From contig JALVQM010000438.1 in the NCBI GenBank assembly GCA_027025615.1, positions 1-9,602 of the forward strand: 9,602 nucleotides of DNA. The letters run 5' to 3'. Position numbers and translations under genes: made by a program. Every line of letters begins with the position of its first letter. Position 1 is the first letter of the stretch. Below the pieces are notes generated by a model. The model was not told where the DNA came from, did not search any database, and saw only the letters and a program-made list of their open reading frames with translations. Positions 1 to 5,758 of the stretch are shown here, in pieces. Source of the DNA: Desulfobacteraceae bacterium. GTDB lineage: Bacteria; Desulfobacterota; Desulfobacteria; Desulfobacterales; Desulfosarcinaceae.

Positions 1-3
1 GCT

Positions 4-151
4 CTAACAGGCTGTTGAAAAACGTCATGAGCGCAGGTCAGACAAGGCAAAATCCGACGAAAAAGCGCAGTTTATTGGTAATAAATGAGCATTTTGAGGA
101 GGATTTTAACGCCCTATGGCCAAGCGTAATAGTTTTTCAACAGCCTGCTAG
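4..151. repeat. MITE-like palindromic repeat element
   Basis: The ends form an inverted repeat. Bases 8-23 (CAGGCTGTTGAAAAAC) are the exact reverse complement of 132-147, and the match runs out to 4 and 151 with one mismatch (20 bp, 1 mismatch). The interior is also an imperfect palindrome about position 78: 71-76 TTTATT pairs with 80-85 AATAAA, 49-55 AAAATCC pairs with 101-107 GGATTTT, and the A-rich/GC block 60-66 mirrors 89-95. The element carries no plausible gene. TA lies just outside the CAGG ends on both sides (5-6 and 149-150), which could be a TA target duplication of the IS630/mariner kind. From memory, similar repeats ending in TTTTTCAACAGCCTG are scattered through Desulfobacterota genomes; no search was done. 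Mobility is inferred. Confidence 0.7.
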
Positions 152-209
152 GCGCCCATAAGCCTGAACCGGGCATCCTCCTGAAGTGAAAATGTAAAAT
201 CATGCCCAA

Positions 210-246
210 TCAAGGTCGATGCGCTGTACACCGCGGCCGACCTTGA
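210..246 (-). terminator. Hairpin downstream of the VOC gene, possible weak terminator
   Basis: A perfect 9-bp inverted repeat, TCAAGGTCG at 210-218 and CGACCTTGA at 238-246, encloses a 19-nt loop and begins 18 nt past the VOC stop on the minus strand. The following minus-strand sequence has only scattered T (no clean T-tract), so it may only block 3' exonucleases, or termination may be inefficient. Confidence 0.35.
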
Positions 247-264
247 GTTCTAATCCCTCCTCTG

Positions 265-837
265 TTATTTTTCCAAGATTTTACCCTCCCCGGGGTAGAT
301 TTTGCGATTGTCCGGTGGAGTTGGCCGTTTTACCGGGGGCCACTTGCCGTCAACAGGATCAGGTCCTTCAAGGGCAGCGGCGCAAGGGCGGGAGTCTTTC
401 ATTACCGGTTTTTTACGCACGTCGACTTCCTCAACCGGTGCACTGAACTCGATGGGGATGTTGTTCGGATCGAAGCTGTAAAGGGAATGAATGAAACCGT
501 GATCGATAATTTCAGATGCCCAGAATCCGGCGGCTTCAAGCTTGTCTTTCAACTGCCAGAGGTCATCATCGGAGGCGACTCCGATGGAAACGTGATCAAA
601 GGCAAAAGGGCCTTTTACCGGGACACCGTGATCTTTTTCGGAAATCGGGACAACTTCCGGCCATTCAAAAAAAGTTATCATGTCGTGTCGGGAAATTTCA
701 AAAAAATAATGTCGGTAGCCAGGACGGCCCAGGCCTGCCACAAGGCGCATACCCAACAGGTCGCGCCAGAAACCTATGGTGGTGTCCATATCGTTGGTTG
801 CCATGGCAAGGTGATTTATTCCGGTATAGGTTGCCAT
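265..837 (-). CDS. VOC-family (glyoxalase/extradiol dioxygenase fold) protein
   Basis: This 190-aa protein has the two beta-alpha-beta-beta-beta modules of the vicinal oxygen chelate fold. Module 1 covers about residues 5-60 (GINHLAMATNDMDTTIGFW...ITFFEW) and module 2 about 78-133 (FDHVSIGV...PIEFSAPVEE). Likely metal ligands are His9, His82 and Glu130, with Glu58 as a possible fourth; the family binds a divalent metal and acts on a wide range of small substrates, so the reaction cannot be named. Residues 134-190 are a Pro/Lys-rich tail beyond the fold. I chose ATG at 837 because GGAG sits 8 nt upstream (846-849 on the plus strand). An in-frame TTG at 855 would add six residues but lies upstream of that ribosome site. 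The gene stands alone with its own promoter candidate. It is cytosolic: no signal peptide or membrane segment is seen. Confidence 0.85.
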   Translation of the reverse strand: MATYTGINHLAMATNDMDTTIGFWRDLLGMRLVAGLGRPGYRHYFFEISRHDMITFFEWPEVVPISEKDHGVPVKGPFAFDHVSIGVASDDDLWQLKDKLEAAGFWASEIIDHGFIHSLYSFDPNNIPIEFSAPVEEVDVRKKPVMKDSRPCAAALEGPDPVDGKWPPVKRPTPPDNRKIYPGEGKILEK

Positions 838-924
838 TATCGTTGCTCCAAACAATATTCTTGGTTTTGAAGAATTGCTTTGTTGTTACGCTGAAATTTG
901 CTAAATATTTACCTTATAATATTT

Positions 925-954
925 ATTATAACATTCGTTGGCCTGGAAAGTCAC
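925..954 (-). promoter_or_regulatory. Candidate sigma-70 extended -10 promoter for the VOC gene
   Basis: On the minus strand the sequence reads TGT-TATAAT: a perfect -10 hexamer (plus-strand 925-930) preceded by the extended TGn motif. An upstream GTGACT (plus-strand 949-954) matches four of six -35 positions at an 18-bp spacing. The predicted start leaves a leader of roughly 80 nt before the ATG at 837. The surrounding 900-935 stretch is very AT-rich. Confidence 0.5.
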
Positions 955-1001
955 ACTGAAGTTGGAAGTATGATCCCGGGGCCGGGACAATTGTTTTAGC
1001 C

Positions 1002-1030
1002 TTGATTTTTAGGGTCTGATCAGGCATAAG
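1002..1030 (+). promoter_or_regulatory. Candidate promoter for tRNA-Ser
   Basis: TTGATT (1002-1007), a 17-bp spacer and CATAAG (1025-1030) match the sigma-70 consensus at four of six positions in each hexamer. The predicted start is near 1037, giving a leader of about 78 nt before the tRNA. It is the best-spaced pair I found in the 955-1114 gap, but only moderately convincing. The rest of that gap holds only short palindromes, such as ACAATTGT near 988. Confidence 0.3.
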
Positions 1031-1114
1031 GACGTGGCCGACAGAATATATGCTCGGCGGTTTTACAATTTGGATTCAACAGGTGGTGGCTCAGATTTGG
1101 CCCCGCCGGCGTGC

Positions 1115-1208
1115 GGAGAGATGTCCGAGTTGGCTGAAGGAGCACGACTGGAAATCGTGTGTGTCGTTTGAAGCGGCACCGAGGGTTCGAATCCCTCTCT
1201 CTCCGCCA
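1115..1208 (+). tRNA. tRNA-Ser(GGA), CCA encoded
   Basis: The cloverleaf closes by eye. The acceptor stem GGAGAGA (1115-1121) pairs with TCTCTCC (1198-1204). The anticodon stem CACGA/TCGTG (1143-1147/1155-1159) carries loop CTGGAAA with anticodon GGA at 1150-1152, reading UCC and UCU serine codons. A long class II variable arm (about 1160-1180), typical of tRNA-Ser, follows. The T arm is GAGGG-TTCGAAT-CCCTC, the discriminator is G1205, and CCA is encoded at 1206-1208. A T6 run at 1212-1217 directly after it may help end the transcript. Reverse-strand reading frames across it are artefacts. Confidence 0.96.
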
Positions 1209-1230
1209 TCGTTTTTTCCTGATTCCCTCC

Positions 1231-1321
1231 ACGATGTTGTCGATTTTGGTGGCTGCTAAACAACCAGGCAAGCAGGAATGCGGTTGTAGACGGCCAAAAG
1301 TGGTACCATCGTCCGTTTTTT
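1231..1321 (+). ncRNA. Putative rod-shaped structured RNA or dnaX leader hairpin
   Basis: Three nested perfect 6-bp stems share one axis: ACGATG 1231-1236 with CATCGT 1307-1312, TTTTGG 1244-1249 with CCAAAA 1294-1299, and ACAACC 1260-1265 with GGTTGT 1282-1287. Between the first two, 1238-1242 can pair with 1301-1305 if G-U is allowed, giving an almost continuous 19-position helix. The tip can form GCA-GGAA-TGC (1272-1281), a GNRA-type tetraloop. A T6 run (1316-1321) follows, so the whole could be a terminator-closed small RNA or an attenuator ahead of dnaX. B. subtilis carries the SRP RNA gene scr just upstream of dnaX, but the conserved SRP apical motif (AGG...GGAAGGAAGCAGCC-like) is not present, so I do not call it SRP RNA. 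Confidence 0.4.
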
Positions 1322-1352
1322 GAATTGTCCTGAAGTTCGCAGGGAAAATACA

Positions 1353-3011
1353 ATGGCCTACCTAGTTTTTGCCCGCAAATATCGACCCCAGACATTTGCC
1401 CAGGTGGTAAAACAGGAGCATGTTACCCGTACCCTACAGAATGCCATCGAGGCCGGTAGACTGGCCCATGCAATATTATTTGCAGGTCCACGGGGGACCG
1501 GCAAGACAACCATTGCCAGGATTCTTGCAAAGGCTGTCAATTGCGAGCAGGGACCGGCCATTGAACCTTGCAACCAGTGCCGTTCATGCCGTGAGATTAC
1601 AGACGGTGGGGCAGCCGATGTTTTCGAAATAGACGGTGCCTCCAACAACAGTGTTGAGCAGGTTAGGGAGCTGAGGGACAACCTCCAGTATATGCCGGCC
1701 CACAGCCGACGCAAAATCTATATTATCGACGAGGTTCACATGCTCAGCGGGGCGGCTTTCAATGCCCTGCTCAAGACTCTGGAAGAGCCGCCGCAGCACG
1801 TAATGTTCATGTTTGCCACTACCGAGCCTCACAAAATACCGATTACGATCCTGTCCCGCTGTCAGCGTCATGATCTGCGCCGGATAGAGACCCAGGCGAT
1901 TGTTGATCGCATGGCCTGGATTTGTCACCAGGAACAAATCAATATTGATGATTCAAGCCTGGGAACAATTGCCCGATGTGCCGATGGTAGCCTGCGGGAC
2001 GCTTTGAGCTTGCTTGACCAGGTAATAGCTAGCGCCCGGGACCAGGTCAGCCTGGCCGATATCACCCGCATGTTGGCCATGACCGACAGCCGGATGGTAA
2101 AAAAAATGGCAGCAGCGGTCCTGGCTAACGATATCAAGCAGGTTTTAAGGATAGTTGAAGAAATATATTCAATGGGAGACGATCTCCAGCGCTTTTACCT
2201 TGAGCTTACAACGGTTTTCAGGCATTTGAATGTCCTGCGGCTTGGAAAAGATGCACGCAGCCTGGTCGACCTGCCCGATGATGAGGCCAGAAAACTGGAA
2301 GAATTGGCTGCCAGCGTCGATGCAACACGCCTGCAACAGATATTTGATACCCTGGTTCGTTCCGAGGCGATGGTCAAACTGGCCATTCAACCCAGGCTGG
2401 CCCTTGAAATGATCCTGGTTCGTCTGGCCCAGACACCTCCGGTATTGCCCATAGAGACCCTTATAACCAAAATAGAGCAGGTCCGCAAATCATTGGCCTC
2501 CAGCCCGGCAACAGGCCCCGCAGAACATCGGGAAAAAAGTGGGTCTAGATTTGCGCCTTCTGTCCAGAATTCAATTGAGGATGCACGTCCGGTAGAACAT
2601 TTTTCCTTAAATCCGGCAAAGCTGCTTGCATCCTGGAAAGAGCTTGCAAATAATGTAAGCCAGCAAAAACCTTCCCTGGGTGTTTTGCTTCAAAAGAGCA
2701 AGCCCCTGGATTTCAGGCAAGGAGAACTCAGCGTGGAGGTTGCGGGCAACGGCTTTACCGTAAAAAGCATTGAAAAGAGTCGGGCCTTGATCGAAGATCT
2801 TGCCGGAAAAGTTATCGGCAGTCCTGTAAAATTAAGGATAAAGGCCAATATAACTCCGGCTGAAGAAAAAAGGAAACAAAAGGCGGCCTTGGAGCGCAGC
2901 AAGCAAAAAGCTTTGGGCCATACGCTGGTTACAGATGCCCTGGAAATTTTCAACGGCAAGATATATGATGTGCGCATAAAACAGCGTGAGACAGGAGGAA
3001 AAAATCCATGA
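1353..3011 (+). CDS. dnaX: DNA polymerase III subunit tau/gamma (clamp loader ATPase)
   Basis: This 552-aa protein is the motor and scaffold of the clamp loader, which uses ATP to place the sliding clamp on primed DNA. It begins with the family signature (MAYLVFARKYRPQTF). The AAA+ domain has Walker A GPRGTGKT (45-52), zinc-module cysteines 64/73/76/79, Walker B DEVH (126-129) and the SRC arginine-finger motif (168-170), all at the same numbering as in E. coli. Residues from about 180 to 365 are the lid and oligomerisation collar; beyond about 390 lies a less conserved tau-type region. It is shorter than E. coli tau (643 aa). ATG 1353 was chosen over the upstream in-frame TTG at 1320 because it starts the conserved signature and has AGGG 8 nt upstream. 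The stop overlaps the ybaB start (ATGA). See the findings for A-rich slippery runs at 2099 and 2533. Confidence 0.97.
   Translation: MAYLVFARKYRPQTFAQVVKQEHVTRTLQNAIEAGRLAHAILFAGPRGTGKTTIARILAKAVNCEQGPAIEPCNQCRSCREITDGGAADVFEIDGASNNSVEQVRELRDNLQYMPAHSRRKIYIIDEVHMLSGAAFNALLKTLEEPPQHVMFMFATTEPHKIPITILSRCQRHDLRRIETQAIVDRMAWICHQEQINIDDSSLGTIARCADGSLRDALSLLDQVIASARDQVSLADITRMLAMTDSRMVKKMAAAVLANDIKQVLRIVEEIYSMGDDLQRFYLELTTVFRHLNVLRLGKDARSLVDLPDDEARKLEELAASVDATRLQQIFDTLVRSEAMVKLAIQPRLALEMILVRLAQTPPVLPIETLITKIEQVRKSLASSPATGPAEHREKSGSRFAPSVQNSIEDARPVEHFSLNPAKLLASWKELANNVSQQKPSLGVLLQKSKPLDFRQGELSVEVAGNGFTVKSIEKSRALIEDLAGKVIGSPVKLRIKANITPAEEKRKQKAALERSKQKALGHTLVTDALEIFNGKIYDVRIKQRETGGKNP
2099..2128 (+). 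promoter_or_regulatory. Candidate -1 frameshift (slippery) site in dnaX
   Basis: A run of eight A (2099-2106) lies in the phase GTA AAA AAA ATG, so it contains the canonical heptamer A_AAA_AAA across codons 249-251. A -1 slip gives seven new codons and then TAA at 2126-2128, for a 258-residue product. E. coli dnaX uses A_AAA_AAG to make gamma, but at about codon 430. I see no clear stimulatory stem-loop, and the upstream Shine-Dalgarno-like GGATGG is weak. Confidence 0.3.
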
Positions 3012-3316
3012 AAGGCATGTCCAATATGATGAAGCAAGCCCAGAAACTGCAGGCCAGGATGCTCCAACTGCAGGATGAACTTGCTGAAAAAACCGTCGAA
3101 ACAACGGCCGGTGGCGGTATGGTCAAGGTGGTAGCCAATGGCAGCCAGCGGCTGGTAGCTATTGAGCTTGAAAAAGAGGTGGTTGACCCTGAAGATATAG
3201 AAATGCTCCAGGACCTGATCCTGGCGGCAGTTAATGACGCCCTGGAAAAATCACACCAGATGGTAGCCGATGCCATGGGTAAACTGACCGGGGGAATGAA
3301 TATTCCCGGTTTATAG
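3008..3316 (+). CDS. ybaB: YbaB/EbfC family nucleoid-associated protein
   Basis: This 102-aa protein has the usual family length and layout: an N-terminal helix rich in M, Q and K (MKGMSNMMKQAQKLQARMLQ), then the conserved core with ETTAGGGMVKVVANG at about 31-45 and VDPEDIEMLQDLILAAVNDA at about 58-77, and a Met/Gly-rich C-terminus. The family forms dimers that bind DNA and are linked to nucleoid organisation and replication/repair genes. The start is set by AGGAGG at 2993-2998, 9 nt upstream, inside the end of dnaX. The ATG overlaps the dnaX stop, so the two are translationally coupled. The gene order dnaX-ybaB-recR is widely conserved. Confidence 0.95.
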   Translation: MKGMSNMMKQAQKLQARMLQLQDELAEKTVETTAGGGMVKVVANGSQRLVAIELEKEVVDPEDIEMLQDLILAAVNDALEKSHQMVADAMGKLTGGMNIPGL

Positions 3317-3493
3317 GCAGCAGGTTGGAAAAAGCATGTTATGCGGGTTGTGCTTGATTCTGGCATGATCAGCATATGCGGTAGTACCTTGTTTGCCCCT
3401 ATAATTATGGGCGATGGGTGCCGCAACACGTGATTATAACTGAGTTGTCTGTCTTAAGTATTTGAAGTTAAACAATATTCGGACTGGAAGCCA

Positions 3494-4093
3494 ATGCACC
3501 ATTATCCAAAGAGTATCCGTAACCTGATAAAGCAGTTGAGCCGCCTTCCCGGCATTGGTGAAAAAACTGCCGAGCGCCTGGCCATGCACATTTTGAAATG
3601 CCCTGTCGACCAAGCCCAGGCTTTGGCCGAAAGCATCCTCCAGGTAAAGCGTAGCGTTCAGCATTGCCAGCAATGTTTTGGTCTAAGTGACGGTCCGGTT
3701 TGCCAGGTTTGCCAGGATCCCGGACGTGACATCCGCCTGATATGCGTCGTGGAACAACCGGCAGATATGCTGTCTATAGAAAAATCCGGCTGTTATAAAG
3801 GTCTCTACCATATCCTGGGAGGTGTTCTATCTCCCATGGACGGCATAGGCCCCGACCAGCTGCGTTTTGAGCAGCTTTGGCGCCGGATCGACCGCGGACA
3901 GGTGGAAGAACTTATCCTGGCCACCAGTACCAGCGTCGAAGGTGAAGCCACCGCGGATTTCATAGCCAGGCAGGTGGCCGGCAAACCGGTTAAGGTTACC
4001 CGGATAGCATCAGGCATACCCATGGGTGGCGACATCAAGTACGTGGACCAGATGACTTTGAAAAGGGCCATCGAGGGACGCCATGTGTGTTGA
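3494..4093 (+). CDS. recR: Recombination mediator protein RecR
   Basis: This 199-aa protein matches the normal RecR length. RecR acts with RecF and RecO to load RecA on single-stranded gaps during recombinational repair. Domains in order: a helix-hairpin-helix (LPGIGEKTAERLAMHIL, about 18-34), a zinc finger with Cys58, Cys61, Cys70 and Cys73, a Toprim domain from about 81 (VVEQPADMLSIE) to about 170 including ILATSTSVEGEATADFI, and the C-terminal signature ASGIPMGGDIKYVDQMTLKR ending in GRHVC. ATG 3494 has a modest GGAAG site just upstream. It overlaps the next gene by 11 nt. Unusually for this cluster, 177 bp separate it from ybaB, so it may have its own promoter: a TATAAT occurs at 3400-3405, but no good -35 accompanies it. 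Confidence 0.97.
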   Translation: MHHYPKSIRNLIKQLSRLPGIGEKTAERLAMHILKCPVDQAQALAESILQVKRSVQHCQQCFGLSDGPVCQVCQDPGRDIRLICVVEQPADMLSIEKSGCYKGLYHILGGVLSPMDGIGPDQLRFEQLWRRIDRGQVEELILATSTSVEGEATADFIARQVAGKPVKVTRIASGIPMGGDIKYVDQMTLKRAIEGRHVC

Positions 4094-4493
4094 TCAGGAT
4101 GTTCGGCCTGAAGATATCTTTGAATGTCAACTTTGTGGGGACTGCTGCCAGGGGTACGGTGGCACCTACCTGACCCGGGATGATATAGCTGCTATCAGCC
4201 ACCACGTGGCGGTAGATCGCGAAACTTTTCTATCAGAATACTGCGTCATTTCAGGACGGCGGCCAATGTTGAAACAAGGTCCGGATGGTTACTGTATTTT
4301 CTGGAACAAGCTGTGCACCATTCATCCCGTAAAGCCCCGCATGTGCAGGCAGTGGCCGTATCTTGAGGCTGTTCTGGTAGAGCCTTCCAATTGGAAGGCT
4401 ATGGCCAGTTGCTGCCCAGGTATGCGCACTGACTTGCCGGACAAGATCGTAATTGCTGGAGTCAGGGCTTACCTGGAGTCAATCAAGCCTTGA
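4083..4493 (+). CDS. YkgJ-family Cys-rich zinc/iron-chelating protein
   Basis: This 136-aa protein has the cysteine pattern of the YkgJ/UPF0153 family (putative zinc- or iron-chelating domain): CQLCGDCC at 15-22, then Cys71, Cys78 and Cys88 in the characteristic CTIHPVKPRMCRQWPY stretch, and Cys110-Cys111. Cys54 and Cys2 are extra. The family probably binds a metal or iron-sulfur cluster, and its reaction is not established. The ATG at 4083 lies inside the recR end (11-nt overlap, different frame), which implies coupled translation; no separate strong ribosome site is visible. The gene end is 11 nt from the stop of the convergent small gene, with no terminator between. Confidence 0.88.
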   Translation: MCVDQDVRPEDIFECQLCGDCCQGYGGTYLTRDDIAAISHHVAVDRETFLSEYCVISGRRPMLKQGPDGYCIFWNKLCTIHPVKPRMCRQWPYLEAVLVEPSNWKAMASCCPGMRTDLPDKIVIAGVRAYLESIKP

Positions 4494-4504
4494 GCCGGAT
4501 CAGC

Positions 4505-4744
4505 TCAGATGATTTTCCAAGCCGAAACATTGTTCAGCAGATATACCTGAGGATCCGACCTGACTACGATTGCCATTTTTTCAAGGGTGGTAAGACCTTC
4601 TTGAAGGTCTTCAGGTTTTGCGTTCCAGCGGGATTCGAGAGCTTCCATGGTTACCGGAAGTCCCAAGTCAGCTATGGCGCAGCATAGAAGGTAAACCGAT
4701 ACCGTTTCCACCGAAAGTCCGAGGTTGAAGATTTTCTGTTCCAT
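4505..4744 (-). CDS. Small conserved-looking protein of unknown function
   Basis: This 79-aa protein starts MEQKIFNLGLSVETVSVYLL. It reads as a compact helical, possibly winged-helix fold: a helix with YLLCCAIADLGLPV, a second helix around MEALESRWNAKPEDLQEGL, then LTTLEKMAIVVRSD and a short strand QVYLL. I think similar small proteins occur in Desulfobacterota, but no function is known to me. No Shine-Dalgarno lies before ATG 4744; the sequence there is GCCTCTGCC. A promoter candidate at 4755-4782 would start transcription only about 4 nt before the ATG, so the message may be leaderless. It converges on the recR/ykgJ unit and diverges from murI. Confidence 0.7.
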   Translation of the reverse strand: MEQKIFNLGLSVETVSVYLLCCAIADLGLPVTMEALESRWNAKPEDLQEGLTTLEKMAIVVRSDPQVYLLNNVSAWKII

Positions 4745-4754
4745 GGCAGAGGCT

Positions 4755-4782
4755 TATATATTAAAATGAGGTAACTAATCAA
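4755..4782 (-). promoter_or_regulatory. Candidate promoter for the 79-aa gene (possibly leaderless)
   Basis: On the minus strand TTGATT (plus-strand 4777-4782), a 16-bp spacer and TATATA (4755-4760) match the sigma-70 hexamers at four positions each. Transcription would begin near 4748, only about 4 nt before the start codon, in keeping with the missing ribosome-binding site. Confidence 0.35.
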
Positions 4783-4787
4783 CAGGG

Positions 4788-4826
4788 AACAGGCTATCGA
4801 AAGGCCATTGCCTTTAACAGCCCCTG
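4788..4826. repeat. Hairpin in the murI leader
   Basis: AAAGGC (4800-4805) pairs with GCCTTT (4810-4815) around a CATT loop, and GGCT (4792-4795) pairs with AGCC (4819-4822) outside it. No T-run follows on either strand, so it is not an ordinary terminator. Its arms resemble the terminal repeat of the 4-151 element (AACAGGCT..GAAA and TTTAACAGCC). Confidence 0.4.
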
Positions 4827-4850
4827 AGATAAACAGAGGAAATAGAGCAG

Positions 4851-5672
4851 ATGATTGGTGTCTTTGATTCGGGCATTGGCGGTTTAACCGTGCTCAAAGC
4901 CCTTTTGGAAGATGTACCGGGGGTGCCTATGGTATATCTGGGTGATACCGCCCGTACCCCATACGGAAGCAAGAGCCCGGACACCATCAAGGATTATTCT
5001 CTCCAGAATGCCTCTTTCCTGGTAGAAAAAGGAGCCCGGGTCCTGGTGATCGCCTGCAACACAGCTTCCAGCCATGCATCCCGGATCTTGGCCGAGCAGT
5101 TCCATCTTCCGGTTTTCGAAGTCATCAGCCCCGGGGCCGAACGAGCTCTGGAGGTTTCGCGAAAAATGCGAATTGGTGTTATCGGAACCCGGGCCACAGT
5201 GGAAAGTGGAATATACGAACGTAAAATCAAGGCCATTAACAAGCAGGCCAGGGTTTTTTCAGCAGCCTGCCCCTTATTGGTACCCCTGATCGAAGAAGGC
5301 TGGATAGAAAAACCCGAAACCAACCGTATTGTAAAGAATTACCTGCGTCCGTTGAAAATCAGGCAAATAGATACACTGGTGCTGGGATGCACCCACTACC
5401 CGGTTTTACAGAAAACCATCCAGCGAAAAATTGGCAAGCGGGTGAAAATAGTAGATTCTGCCCGGGCTGTGGCCGCCCGGGTGAAAACTTTTATTGAGCG
5501 TAACCCCGGCCTGCGACAACTACCGGATCAAGCCGGCACATGTGAACGCTGTACGATTTACATAACAGATCAGGCCTCCCAGTTTCAGAAGACTGCCCGC
5601 CTGATCATGAAAGTAAAGTTGCAAATACGCCAGGCCGATATAAGGACGGGTTCTGCTTGCTGCAGGAGATGA
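4851..5672 (+). CDS. murI: Glutamate racemase
   Basis: This 273-aa enzyme interconverts L- and D-glutamate without a cofactor, supplying D-Glu for peptidoglycan in the cytosol. The family marks are complete: IGVFDSGIGGLTVL (2-15, with the Asp6-Ser7 pair), YLGDTARTPYGSKS (29-42), catalytic Cys69 in ACNTASS, GVIGTRATVESGIY in the middle, and the second catalytic Cys180 in LGCTHYPVL. Length is normal for the family. The last 15 or so residues (ADIRTGSACCRR) are poorly conserved in appearance. ATG 4851 has GAGGA (4836-4840) 10 nt upstream. It stands alone, divergent from the 79-aa gene. No intrinsic terminator is visible after it, so it may run into the lipoprotein gene region. Confidence 0.96.
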   Translation: MIGVFDSGIGGLTVLKALLEDVPGVPMVYLGDTARTPYGSKSPDTIKDYSLQNASFLVEKGARVLVIACNTASSHASRILAEQFHLPVFEVISPGAERALEVSRKMRIGVIGTRATVESGIYERKIKAINKQARVFSAACPLLVPLIEEGWIEKPETNRIVKNYLRPLKIRQIDTLVLGCTHYPVLQKTIQRKIGKRVKIVDSARAVAARVKTFIERNPGLRQLPDQAGTCERCTIYITDQASQFQKTARLIMKVKLQIRQADIRTGSACCRR

Positions 5673-5758
5673 TGAAAAATCATATCTCTTTTGGCAACAG
5701 CCTGTTATGTGGCAGTACTACTTGACAGGTGGGCGGTTTTGTGTAATTGCTTAAATTG

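Noticed and set aside
487..959. Long plus-strand frames opposite the VOC gene
   Set aside because: They lie antisense to a clear VOC-domain protein, have no ribosome sites and resemble no family.
961..1000. CCCGGGGCCGGG and ACAATTGT palindromes as a terminator or operator
   Set aside because: The stem is only 4-5 bp and no T-run follows at a usable distance; they are too short to support a call.
1231..1312. Calling the rod-like element the SRP (4.5S/scr) RNA
   Set aside because: The position fits, and a GGAA tip is possible, but the nearly invariant apical sequence on the 3' side of the tetraloop (GGAAGC AGCC-like) is absent.
1020..1395. Minus-strand frames across the tRNA with peptides such as RERDSNPRCRFK and EGFEPSVPLQ
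   Set aside because: These are the well-known spurious translations of the reverse strand of tRNA-Ser; the tRNA explains the sequence fully.
5722..5750. TTGACA at 5722-5727 as the lipoprotein promoter
   Set aside because: No acceptable -10 hexamer occurs 16-18 bp downstream (TAATTG at 16 bp matches poorly).
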